Shown here in pieces: positions 1-9,500 of a stretch of 64,000 nucleotides of DNA. Numbering within the stretch: the stretch's first letter is position 1; every line of letters begins with the position of its first letter. The position numbers and the translations under genes were made by a program. Origin of the DNA: Cerrena zonata (lineage: Eukaryota; Basidiomycota; Agaricomycetes; Polyporales; Cerrenaceae); contig JASBNA010000035.1 of the NCBI GenBank assembly GCA_038087015.1, forward strand, positions 186,001 to 250,000, read 5' to 3'. Under the pieces are notes generated by a model. The model was not told the DNA's origin and searched no databases. It was given only the letters and a program-made list of their open reading frames with translations.

Positions 1-514
1 ACCAATACCACCGATTTGTACCCCCTCAGAACGCCATTCCTTCTCCTTCTTTGCAATGTCTGTATATGATATCTAGATGGCGCATTGAAGTCAGACCACC
101 TGAACATTATAGGCTATACACTATACAACACGGGAATACTCACAAGGCTCCACCTTACACTTCCGTCCGACAACATGCACACTTTGCCTTCGACAGGATG
201 TATATCGAGACCATGTTGAGGCTCGGGGTCTACATGCCAGCCCTCTCCCCCGATTTGCCCCTCAAAGTGGATGATGGGGAATAGTGGAGATCCATGCGGA
301 TCGTCTTCATACGACACGACATGAAGATAGAGGGGTACAACGATATGCGTGGAACGATGTTCTACTAATGAATAGTTATTCTTATCGTGTTGGAACTCTG
401 TAGATAATCATAAGTATCCAAGTACTGTCGATACTACAGTTACTGACCGACAAGTGCCTCGTAGCCCATCCAAATAACGAGCTGCCTAAAATTTCAGTAC
501 AACTATCATCAGTT
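1..514. other. Left edge, no gene recognised
   Basis: Only short open frames lie here and none has a recognisable motif or a convincing splice pattern. The stretch near 430-515 could hold the last exon of the F-box gene that follows on the minus strand, because a donor-like GTAAGA and a TTTTAG acceptor are present on that strand. Confidence 0.4.
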
Positions 515-1543
515 CTAGTATGAGCGCAGAAAGGGTCTTACAGACCGCCAAACACCTTCTACTCCCGCCCAGTCCTTATTTTGGGATGTTTCAGAAGTAT
601 TGGCAATTTGGGAGGAGTTTCCTAGGCCAGTGGCCCATGAGCCAGGGCGCAGCCGATCGAGCTCTGTGAGCTGTTTCAAAACATCGTTACTGTGCTCCAA
701 AATCCCCTGTTCGCACAAGAGGCGTACGGAAGCAAGATGGAGCCAGTCGGGAGTGAACTTTCCACGCCTATGTCTAATAAATGGCCCATACATTCGGTCT
801 CTTTGGGATAATCCATGTTATAAACTCGCCTCGCTGCAGCTTTTAATGCTGTCTTGTATGATGGCTCGTCGAAGATGATCTGGCAGCGCGCCTCCCCCGA
901 TCGTATGTCTGGACCCTAAGGATGCTATGAGCTTGCAGGCAACCAGAGCTTGATCTTCGACCAGCTTCCTGACAGGGTGGGGAAAGCCACTGCGTTAACG
1001 GATGAAAATGACCGTTGTTCGCAAGGGACTCTGAGTCGTTCGATGTTCGAAGAAAGAGCACTGTCTTCTGGAACACATTGAACAACATCGCTCGTCTTCT
1101 TGTACGCTTGAAATAGACCTGTGTTTGTCGATCCGTCTGACTGTGTGGCTACCTCTGGGAGTTGCAACTGTAAGATTCGTGCGGTAGGGCACAAACGGTT
1201 GAGGGATTCGACGGCGGATGTGAATCTGTTCTGCGGTATACCAAGCCACTTATCTGGTCGTTCCGTGAGGGATACGTTCCTCAGCGACCGCACGAGCCAA
1301 GTATTCGTCGCGCCAGAGGGATTTGTTAAAGGGATGTAGATTTAGATGATCAGTCTGTCTAGGGTCATCGTATCTAGAGAGGAAGAGCGTGCGCCAGACG
1401 TGATGATCTGGCGCTTTGTAGAGAAGTATGAAGAATGTCGTGCAAGTCTTCGAAAGGGCCAAGATGGAGAGTGGTGCATCGTTGAGAGTCACGATGATGC
1501 TCTCCAGAATTTCAGCAGGTAAGCTGATAAGTTTGATGGACAT
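515..1543 (-). pseudogene. F-box protein gene with broken frame
   Basis: F-box proteins are substrate adaptors of SCF ubiquitin ligases. The N-terminus reads SLPAEILESIIVTL, then SKTCTTFF, then a WR-type stretch ending in LWRDEYLARAVAEE, which is the layout of a common Agaricomycete F-box family. Downstream the pieces SYKTALKAAARRVYNMD, DRMYGPF and DWAGVEGVWR follow in the expected order but lie in different frames. No GT-AG intron I could find joins the frames near 1285 or near 800, so single-base losses are the simplest reading. It may be a pseudogene or carry assembly errors. The last piece could continue past 515 through a short intron. I am fairly sure of the family and less sure that the gene is dead. 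Confidence 0.6.
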
Positions 1544-2440
1544 CTACGATTCGATTACTAGGTGTTTCAGATCAGATCGAAAACGGCTGTAATACCTCGA
1601 AAGTGGTAGACCAATAGGGCCCGGGGAGTCGTGAAGTAGACTCTCTGGATTAGAATGGGTAATGATCACCGGGTATTCAAGTTGTACGCCACCCTAGAAG
1701 GCTACGGTGCCGTCAGACACGATTAATGGTTGCCAGCCCTCGAATACGTTGACTTGAATGAAAGGTCTTGACTTGTGAGTCTCAGACTTCTGGGCTCAAC
1801 CAGGTTAAGATTGAACAGCACCGTTGCGATACTACTATACTCGGATGCAGTGCAGTGTACCCCAAGTTTCCCACATGGCACATACATAGAGTATAGGTCA
1901 CTCGCGTGGTCATAACATTGAGGTAACGGTATTCTGTGATAACCAGTCCGAGTCGTCGATTGCTAACCCGGACCGTTCCCGACTCGGAACCCCAAGTTTC
2001 TCGGATATTGATTTGTCGTACTCTGCCAACGACGCGTATTCAACTCGGCCTGGAGGCAACGTGGGACACTTATTGTTGATAGTGCGCAGGCCTGGTCTTC
2101 TGTGCATCACTGGCACGATGACGTGCGCTCGCATTGAAGAAGCCTGTACACTAGGGGCAACGGAAGATGGCTTAGGCTTGCGTTTTCCTTCGGCTAGCTC
2201 TCTACGAGGAAACGTTGAACCCACTTTCCTGCCGGAAATACAGAGCATTTCATGTTTCATTGAACTTAGCATCTCCATGAGGTAAAAAGTCTCATGTCAA
2301 TCGCGCAAACACGAGTCGTCCTCGGAGTTGTATTGGTATCATCTTTCTTCCCACCCTGGCACGGGAAACTATTTAATAGCATCTCAACAACCTCATCTCC
2401 ACACTGTCTCTCGATTCCCTCGCCATTAATCCTACTAATC
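1544..2440. other. Intergenic region before the dehydrogenase pair
   Basis: No gene can be supported. The last 150 bases should hold the promoter of the following dehydrogenase; an A/T-rich element TATTTAATAG lies about 70 nt before its ATG. Confidence 0.4.
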
Positions 2441-3907
2441 ATGTTCAAGACTGCTCGTGCTATGTTCAGCCAATCAAGGCCTCCAAAGTCCAAGTTCTCT
2501 ACCGACCAAATTCCTGATCTTACTGGTCGTGTAGTAATCGTCACAGGTGCATTAACATTGTCGTTGCATCTACACTATATTGGATTCTAATCATTCGAGT
2601 GAAATAGGCGGAAATGTAGGAGTTGGAAAAGAAACGGTGAAGGTACGTGTTGTAGTTGAAGACTAAGACTAATTACGGACACTCATTAGTTCATATTTCG
2701 CTTCTTAGGCCTTGCTTGAACACAACGCGAAAGTATACATGGGATCTCGGTCAAAGAACAAGGCAGAAGCTGCTATAAAAGAACTCAAGGAAACTACCGG
2801 AAAAGAAGCTATCTTTTTGGAGCTCGATCTGGGCAGCCTCGCTTCTGTGCAGAAAGCTGCAGAGGAGTTTTTAAGGTATGTGGTGTTTACGTTTTTTGTG
2901 TTATAATTTAACGGACATTTATGCAGCAAGGAGAACGAGCTTCATCAGTTGTATCTAAACGCGTAAGTGAGGATTACCGTTCGTCAGGAAGCTTTTCTAA
3001 TAAACAATCAGTGGTGTTATGACTCCTCCGATCGAACTACTGACCGCGGATGGTTATGACTTACAATTCGGAACTAACGTCATTGGTTCGTCAATCTCTG
3101 CTTAAACTCCGACTACCTACTAAACTCAATTGTGACCACATCAGGTCACTTCCTATTCACTAAGCTTCTCCTTCCAGCCCTTCTTGCTGGAAAACAAAGT
3201 TCTCCGGATAAACATGCCAGAGTTATAGCCACCTCTTCGTCAGCTGCTTATTTCTCTACCATCAACTACGATACGTTGAGAGATGGGCCCGCACGAAAGA
3301 AGAAAGGCACGCAACAACTGTATGCCCAGAGTAAATTCGTACGTTTGCTACTTGATATGAAGCACGATAATGGCTCATCTATTTGTTTTAAATAGGGAAA
3401 TGCTGTCTTTGCCCGCGAGCTTGCTCGACGATACGGGTCCGAAGGCATTATCGCTATGTCCTGTAACCCAGGTATGTAAATACGGCGTTATCCTACATAT
3501 ACGCTAGTCTGAAGCATCTCCTATAGGCAATCTAAAGACCGATCTGCAACGTCACCTCTCTCCAATCCAGAAGGGCGCTATCGTAAGTTCAGCTTCACGT
3601 ATTAGACTCCCTCGTGATTAATCTCGAACACTGTTTACCAGAATGCCTTATTATACCCGGCTTCATATGGTGCATTGACGCAACTCTGGGGAGGCACCAT
3701 GCCAGAAACGCTACAGTACAATGGAGAGGTATGTTTATCATTCAATCTTTCGAGATCGCAATCTATCGCTGACTCTTGCTCTCTTCCATTTAGTTCTTGA
3801 TTCCATGGGCTCGACTTGGTAAATGCAGATCCGAGGTCTACGACCAGGCAACTGGGGAGAAGCTGTGGGATTGGCTTGAGGAACAAGTCAAACCCTATGT
3901 GAAGTAA
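2441..3907 (+). CDS. Short-chain dehydrogenase/reductase (copy 1)
   Basis: NAD(P)-dependent oxidoreductase of the classical SDR fold, closest in style to the retinol dehydrogenase/WWOX-like group; the substrate is unknown. Ten exons (2441-2546, 2608-2642, 2709-2875, 2927-2962, 3012-3085, 3145-3338, 3396-3471, 3527-3582, 3642-3728, 3794-3907) add up to 945 nt, giving 314 residues. The cofactor motif is TGGNVGVG, the NAG motif is LYLNAGVM, a Ser-rich strand ATSSSAAY follows, and the catalytic YxxxK is YAQSK. The start is the first ATG before the conserved [13 protein letters not shown] segment. A tandem paralogue follows 700 nt downstream. All junctions are GT-AG and the frame is intact, so I expect a functional enzyme. 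Confidence 0.9.
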
Positions 3908-4441
3908 CGTCATCGTATTCTAAATTCTCTTTCCCTCCGATATTTCCCTCATAATGACTTTTATTTCGTATATATTTATTGAGACGTAGGCTACTATTCC
4001 CGAATGCGTAGTCGCCTTTATAACAATTTGTATTCCCATTGACACTACTTGTGTACAGCGAGTGGTTATTGTCGAAAAGCCAAGCCTTCGAACTTGATTC
4101 CAAGTTCTCTAGGCGCTCGTAAGCATCATTAGTCAAACGTTCGCACGATGATCTGCGCTTGGCGGCTCGCAATTTCCATTTCATCTTCAATTTGAACGCC
4201 GCCATGACGCTGTAGGTGGCTACGTTGGACCCATGTTGGACCTATACACTCACAGCGGCTTGTTTTGATTTTGAGGTGATCGACCTTCATTTTGTTGACA
4301 TGACCATGACCCCGGCTGTCCAAGAACTGCTTACGAGTGTGGTCGGCATGATTGTCATTCTATTGCGTAGGCGAATCTTGTGTCATTCCTCTCTGTAATG
4401 CTCACCGGCTTTGCACGGAAATGAGTATGCCAAAAGAGCCG

Positions 4442-4450
4442 TTATATAAG
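4442..4450 (+). promoter_or_regulatory. TATA-like element of dehydrogenase copy 2
   Basis: The sequence TTATATAAG lies about 160 nt before the ATG at 4611. Function is inferred from sequence and position only. Confidence 0.4.
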
Positions 4451-4610
4451 TACTCGAGCGGTCTTCAAGTTGAACTGTCCTTTCATTATCGTCTCCTCTC
4501 AGTCTCCTACCGCTCTGTTGTTAATTGTCGCCCGAGTCGATCCTTCAACAAGCCACCCGAACTGTTATTATCTTCTCATAGGTAGAGGCTGTGATTGTGG
4601 CTATCAAACT

Positions 4611-6082
4611 ATGGGCAACACCATTACGACTGTCCAAGCCATCTGGGACCAGTCATTTCCACCGAAGTCCAAGTTCTCCACAGACCAAATTCCAGACCTC
4701 ACAGGTCGTATCGCACTTGTCACAGGTTTGTCAATATTCTAGCTGCATATGATCTTTGCTTGACTCACGGATCCCGATGCACTAGGTGGTAATGTCGGTA
4801 TAGGAAAAGAGACAGGTGAAGGTAAGCTGGAACCACCTTTGTACCAATACCTAGTATCTAACGTTGTCACCTTTAGACATTGCTAGAAAGGAACGCTAAA
4901 GTTTATATGGGATCCCGTTCGAGAGATAAAGCTGAGGCTTCTATCGAGGATTTGAAGAAGCTCACAGGGAAGGAAGCCGTCTTTCTGGAGATAGACTTAA
5001 GCGGTCCTAAACTCCGTGAAGGAAGCGGCTGAAGAGTTCTCGAAGTTTGACACCTTACTAGTATTTCCCGTCCTCAGACTGGATTCTCAATGTTAACCAT
5101 ATAGGAAAGAAAAGGAACTACATATCTTGTTTTTGAATGCGTAAGTCGTTTATGTTTGCTTCTTTTCTGATCTTTCATTTCTAAACATGACCATCAGTGG
5201 TGTTATGCTACCTCCTCAGGAACAATTGACCAAGGAAGGCTATGACCTTACCTTTGGAACCAACGTTATCGGTACATTAATTGCCACTTTTGAAATCATC
5301 GATGATTCTGAAAATTCCATACCATACCAGGTCACTTCTTACTTGCTAAGCTTCTCATGCCCAAACTCCTTGCAGGAAAGGAGACATCTCCAGACAAATA
5401 CGCACGAATTATCACTACATCTTCAGCCATGGCGTACTTTACTACTCTCGACTGGGACTCGTTCAAGGATGGGCCTGCACGCGGGAAAATGGGAATGAAC
5501 ACCTTATATGCTCAGAGCAAATTTGTACGTTTTGTCATGACCTCGAGTTTTCGACCCTGAGGAACTTAATTTTGGAAGGCTAATGCAGTTGTGGCTCGTG
5601 AACTTGCGAGAAGATATGGCCACCAAGGGATTCTTTCGATCTCCGTAAACCCCGGTAGGTATCTCATCGTACCGAAGAAGACCTTTCTGATGATGTAATT
5701 CTAGGGAACTTGAAAACGGAAATGCAACGTAACATTGGTTGGTTCCAGCAGACGTTCTTGGTATATATCTTTATTCGTATTTAGCATTCGGCTTACTAAT
5801 TACTACTACTCCGAACAGAACACCATGCTCTGGCCTGCTCACTACGGAGCATTGACCCAACTTTGGGCGGGCACAATGCCAGAAGCGATAAACTACAACG
5901 GTGAAGTATGTGATTCGTTTACAATGTTAAGCGGTCCTTAGTCAGATGCTGACCTCCATATTTGTCAGTTTATGATTCCTTGGGCCAGGCCGGGGAAATG
6001 CAGGGCGGAAGTATATGACCCGGGCGTCGGGGAGAAACTATGGAATTGGCTAGAAGAGGCGGTCAAGCCATTCACCAAGTAA
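4611..6082 (+). pseudogene. Short-chain dehydrogenase/reductase (copy 2, frameshifted)
   Basis: Tandem paralogue of the upstream SDR with matching exon layout and the same N-terminal [13 protein letters not shown] block, TGGNVGIG cofactor motif, FLNAGVM motif and YAQSK catalytic motif. Two single-base excesses break it. At 4815-4816 GAGACAGGTGAAG stands where ETVK coding needs GAGACAGTGAAG. At 5006-5007 GGTCCTAAAC stands where the paralogue pattern needs GGTCTAAAC, after which NSVKEAAEEF is readable only in the next frame. The first might be bypassed by alternative splicing; the second meets a TGA. Both are +1 in a short run of identical bases, so assembly error is possible. The 3' half, including the C-terminal AVKPFTK, reads cleanly. 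Confidence 0.75.
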
Positions 6083-6638
6083 CTTCCTATTTTGAGTGGC
6101 GTTTACTTGCGTACGAAGTCCCGAAATGCTCGGTGTACATTTCACCCAATCATGGCTGCAAATCTATTTAGTGTTTGACTCTCCAACTGATCAGCAGTAC
6201 TATCTTGTTTTCAAGATCATTCCGTTATTACCGTGATCTTTGGGCTGTCAAGGGAGACTTAGTGATTATCATCCTGAGAAGCTAACCCTCAACATATACC
6301 GAATGTCTCGGCGAACTATCATCTTCATGCCCAAAAAGGTAATGTGACTCTACTCGCACCGAATTAGGACAACCCAAGTGAGTCCTACAGTTGTTTTGAA
6401 TTTCCTGCCGGATGTATAGTTTCGGGATGCTGTTATACCTTTGTCATCATCCTTTGACTCGATATCATGGAAGGACTCACAGCGGTGATATTTAAACACA
6501 ACGAGCTGAGCGTAAGGGGCAGCAAGCACCCACCAGAAACACCCCACCTCGTCTCTTATCAATACATCTGCGTGAGTCTGAGATAGACATCACTTACGAT
6601 TCTTACCGTGTAGTAACCACATCCCTCAGATTTTACCC
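6083..6638. other. Intergenic spacer
   Basis: No coding signal was seen. It contains the 3' end of the dehydrogenase copy and the promoter of the SnoaL-like gene. Confidence 0.4.
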
Positions 6639-7234
6639 ATGTCTGGACCAGTAACAGGAGCCATTCCGGCCAACCCTTCTCCTCAAGTTCAGTTGATCCT
6701 CGATTTTTTCACCGCTCTCTGCGTCGGGGGCTGGGATCAGCTCAACGCCCTCACGGCAGAGGATTTCGTGCAAACGATCAACCCGAAATCCTTGGGCTTC
6801 CCCGCCCGCAACAAAGCGGAATACATCAAGTGGAACCAAGATGGTTTCCATATTTTCAAGGATTTCAAGGTTAGTGTGGAATGGTTATTATCCCTCAACC
6901 TGACGTTGACTATACCGCTACAGTTGAGTATATATGATATCGCGGAAGGCTATGACTCTGTGACAGTTCACGTACGTACCCTTTCAGCGCTTTGAGGTGC
7001 CTTGTATATATCGTCTCACGAATGGTCTCCTCATAATAGGGAGGGAGTGACGCGGTAACTCCATCGGGCCATCGATACAATAATGAGTATTCGATCACTT
7101 ACATGCTCACTTCAACTCCACAAGGCCGCAAAATTACTCGTGAGAAACAGTTTGCAGATTCGCACTACTCCATGGAATTCTTTCCTGCAGAGAAGAAGCG
7201 TTTGGAGGCTGCTGGATTGAAGGCTTGTTGGTGA
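6639..7234 (+). CDS. SnoaL/NTF2-like domain protein
   Basis: Three exons (6639-6869, 6924-6971, 7040-7234) give 157 residues, the usual size of a single SnoaL-like cone-shaped domain. An N-terminal helix LILDFFTALCVGGWDQLNAL is followed by an EDFVQTINPKSLG segment, a central IKWNQDGFHIFKDFK and paired strands ending in YSITYMLTS and KITREKQFADSHY. Members act as isomerases or cyclases on small molecules, or only bind ligands; nothing here fixes the reaction. The gene sits just after two oxidoreductase copies and has a decayed second copy about 1.5 kb downstream. All splice sites are GT-AG and the frame is intact. Confidence 0.75.
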
Positions 7235-7439
7235 AGGAATCGACCGACAATTCGAATCCAATATAGGTTTTATAGAACGTAGTAACAAAAACTTCAACAC
7301 TATCGTACAAAATGTGCATCTTGGTTTTCTACAGTTTCGTCAGGGTTCGAGTCGTACTTGTGAGGGCCGCGAACACGTCAACCGCTACATCATATTCTTA
7401 GATTTTCCTTTCTTGAGAGCAGTTGTAAGTTCAAACAGT

Positions 7440-7958
7440 CTATGAAAAAGAGTGTGAGTATATTGGGTATGCAGCAATAAGACCACAAACGTTGCAAGAG
7501 TAGGATGTGATGGCGTTGGCGAAGGCGAAGGGCAAATTAACAACTGGACTCCCCACGGTAATGCTATTGCCACCACAGTTTGGAATGCTGACAAAGAGAC
7601 ATTCAATCGAGGGGAAAATATATACTCATATAATAGTTTATACGCACGTGAAGAACTTGCAGACAATCCCATTAACCACACTGATCGACTGAGCGCGGTT
7701 CTCGACGTTAGATGGGAGATTGATACAGCCAGTGGGGACGATAGACTGGTTGATGACATATATGGAAGAAACCCCATTGGGCCGCGAGAAGAGTTCGCCC
7801 ATCTTAAATTCAGCCTAGTGTTTGAAATCAGCTGGTTGTTAATCGTCATAATATTATAAGTAGATACGAACATCACGTTTATCGACGACAGCAGCGTTAG
7901 AGCACACTACGGCAGTCGCAGAAGCGAGAGCGAAGAGCTTGGCGATGTTGAACTGCAT
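7440..7958 (-). CDS. Small secreted protein, beta/gamma-crystallin-like
   Basis: Three exons on the minus strand (7958-7872, 7814-7648, 7587-7440) add up to 402 nt and 133 residues. The N-terminus MQFNIAKLFALASATAVVC is a clear signal peptide, followed by a dibasic DKR site suitable for Kex2. The mature part has five cysteines (in TGCINLP, IVCKFF, IPNCGG, YSCN and NVCG) and strand-like repeats such as GVSSIYVIN and AQSISVVNG. This resembles small fungal secreted proteins of the beta/gamma-crystallin-like type; that assignment is an inference. A TATAAAA box lies 88 nt upstream of the ATG. A long open stretch on the opposite strand is treated as a shadow. Secreted function is unknown. Confidence 0.7.
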
Positions 7959-8045
7959 GTTGGCGAGAAATTCAAGGTGCGATGTGGTCTGGAAGTAGTG
8001 AGGAGTACTTGAGTGCTGATGTTTTGTATCAGTTACTGGGACCAC

Positions 8046-8052
8046 TTTTATA
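8046..8052 (-). promoter_or_regulatory. TATA box of the small secreted protein gene
   Basis: On the minus strand the sequence reads TATAAAA, 88 nt before the ATG at 7958. The spacing suits a fungal TATA promoter and supports the minus-strand gene model. Confidence 0.55.
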
Positions 8053-8401
8053 CCTTTGCATTGAGCGGCTCGTTTATCGGACTATGAACACACTGCTTGC
8101 AAGTGACCTACGTATAGGCGACCTGCTTATATAAAGTTATGTCGCCGAGGCAGGAACATGACTGAAAAGGTGCGAATCTGTCAGAGTACCTGAAAACAGT
8201 GAGAGGACGCCAGAAACAATATCAATAGACTTCACCTCCTGGCCGTCCTCCCTTGCATATATTTTCTTTATTAAAGTATGTGACTTGTCAAACTGTGTAA
8301 GATTAATGTTCGCGCACCAGTGCGTGACGACCCAAGATTCATGCGGACGTCCCAAATAGGATTGACTATGCATCATAGGGATCAGCGCAACTAAGCCGGA
8401 G

Positions 8402-8474
8402 ATCGCTTTAGGGAAGACGAGAGTCCCATTCGTAGGCGGCACTTCCTAGTCTGAGTCACAAGAAAACGCACCTT
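8402..8474 (+). repeat. Diverged 73-bp direct repeat, copy A
   Basis: This unit aligns over its whole length, with scattered substitutions and no length change, to 8965-9037. Both begin with a CTTTAGGGA core and end in CACCTT. It is non-coding as far as I can see. It lies in the spacer that also holds the decayed SnoaL-like copy. Confidence 0.7.
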
Positions 8475-8755
8475 CCATAGCGTTCATCAGAGGGGAAAGC
8501 CAACTATCATCTCAAGATGGGGAACTTGCAGACGACATAGTGGATTCTCAGTACTTTGGGGAATCAAACAGGGTTCTGTTTCATAATAGGGCTTCCATGC
8601 CTCTGTCGGCCACAATGCTGAATCATGACTGATGGCGTACCCTTCACCGTTATTCATGACCAGCGCCGATTATTGGACACGACCGATCCAGGCTAAGCAT
8701 GCGGGTCTTAGTATTCTCAATGTAATCTTGAGGCGGAGTATATTCTGTACAAACA

Positions 8756-9112
8756 GGATGACTTTTACATCCTCCCAGGATTTTAGAGTTGGTGTGAGGT
8801 AATTCTTACCTCTGAACTTGATGCTACAATATCAGTTTGTCATAGATATTTCACGGATGTCTATGATTCCGTGACAGTTCGCGTCTCGAGAGTCAATGCG
8901 CGGAGGTTCATGGACGTTTTAAATAAGGTTGTTTACTAGTATTCGTCATCGTATGAAATTGAGGGTCACTTTAGGGAGGATGAGAGCCCGATTAGTTGGC
9001 GCCATCTTCCAGCCTTAGTCACAAAGATACACACCTTGTCATCTTCCAAGCCACGCGTTCGCAGCTAGAAATGGCCGAATAATGCAATACGTTCTGAAGA
9101 GAAGAAGAGGAA
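8756..9112 (+). pseudogene. Relic of a SnoaL-like gene copy
   Basis: Two patches match the intact SnoaL-like gene in order. The first, 8756-8884, follows the end of exon 1, intron 1 and exon 2; its best part, 8861-8883, matches about 6950-6972 at 20 of 23 positions and encodes the YDSVTV strand. The second, around 9082-9110, matches 7172-7200, coding for MEFFPAEKK. The material between them contains copy B of a 73-bp repeat. Frames are destroyed by substitutions and indels. The 5' half of exon 1 was not found. Confidence 0.65.
8965..9037 (+). repeat. Diverged 73-bp direct repeat, copy B
   Basis: Partner of 8402-8474, lying inside the SnoaL-like relic. The two copies are 563 bp apart. Equal length with scattered changes suggests an old local duplication rather than a recent insertion. 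Confidence 0.7.
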
Positions 9113-9500
9113 CTTAGGGAATCGAGTAAACTTGTTTGAGCCGTGATAAAGTTCAAATGTCTCTATGGGTCCCAACATTGAGCGCTATTGAGCGTTGAGT
9201 AGTACTGAGTGCTGAATGAGAACGAGTGATATACCTTCATTTGTTGCCTTGTAAGTAGCGTTTTCAACCCAGGGACCTAAAAGTACACTGGACGTTATAG
9301 TCAAGCTCGGAAATACAACTTGAAATCACTGAAAGTGACAGTTTCAAACGAGCGCGTTACTCATACTCACGTGTGCGTGACAGTACGTGTTTCATTGGCA
9401 GTGATACTACCACTGCGCTACCGTGACTATCTCGTCGAGTTCTAACCCGTTAATGTATTGCACTCTTTTTTGATATCTGCTGCCTCCTTCCTTGAGAACA
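9113..9500. other. Upstream region of ORC1
   Basis: No gene seen. A cluster of GAGCG/GAGTG-type short words occurs around 9178-9230, without a recognised function. Confidence 0.35.

Noticed and set aside
5001..5939. Identical 12-mer TTAAGCGGTCCT at about 4998 and 5928 in dehydrogenase copy 2
   Set aside because: One copy is coding and one is intronic with no extension of similarity, so it is probably coincidence.
7458..7859. Open frame of more than 130 codons on the plus strand with protein-like composition
   Set aside because: It has no ATG and no clear first exon, and it is antisense to a three-exon secreted-protein gene with matching splice sites, signal peptide and TATA box. I treat it as the shadow of that gene.
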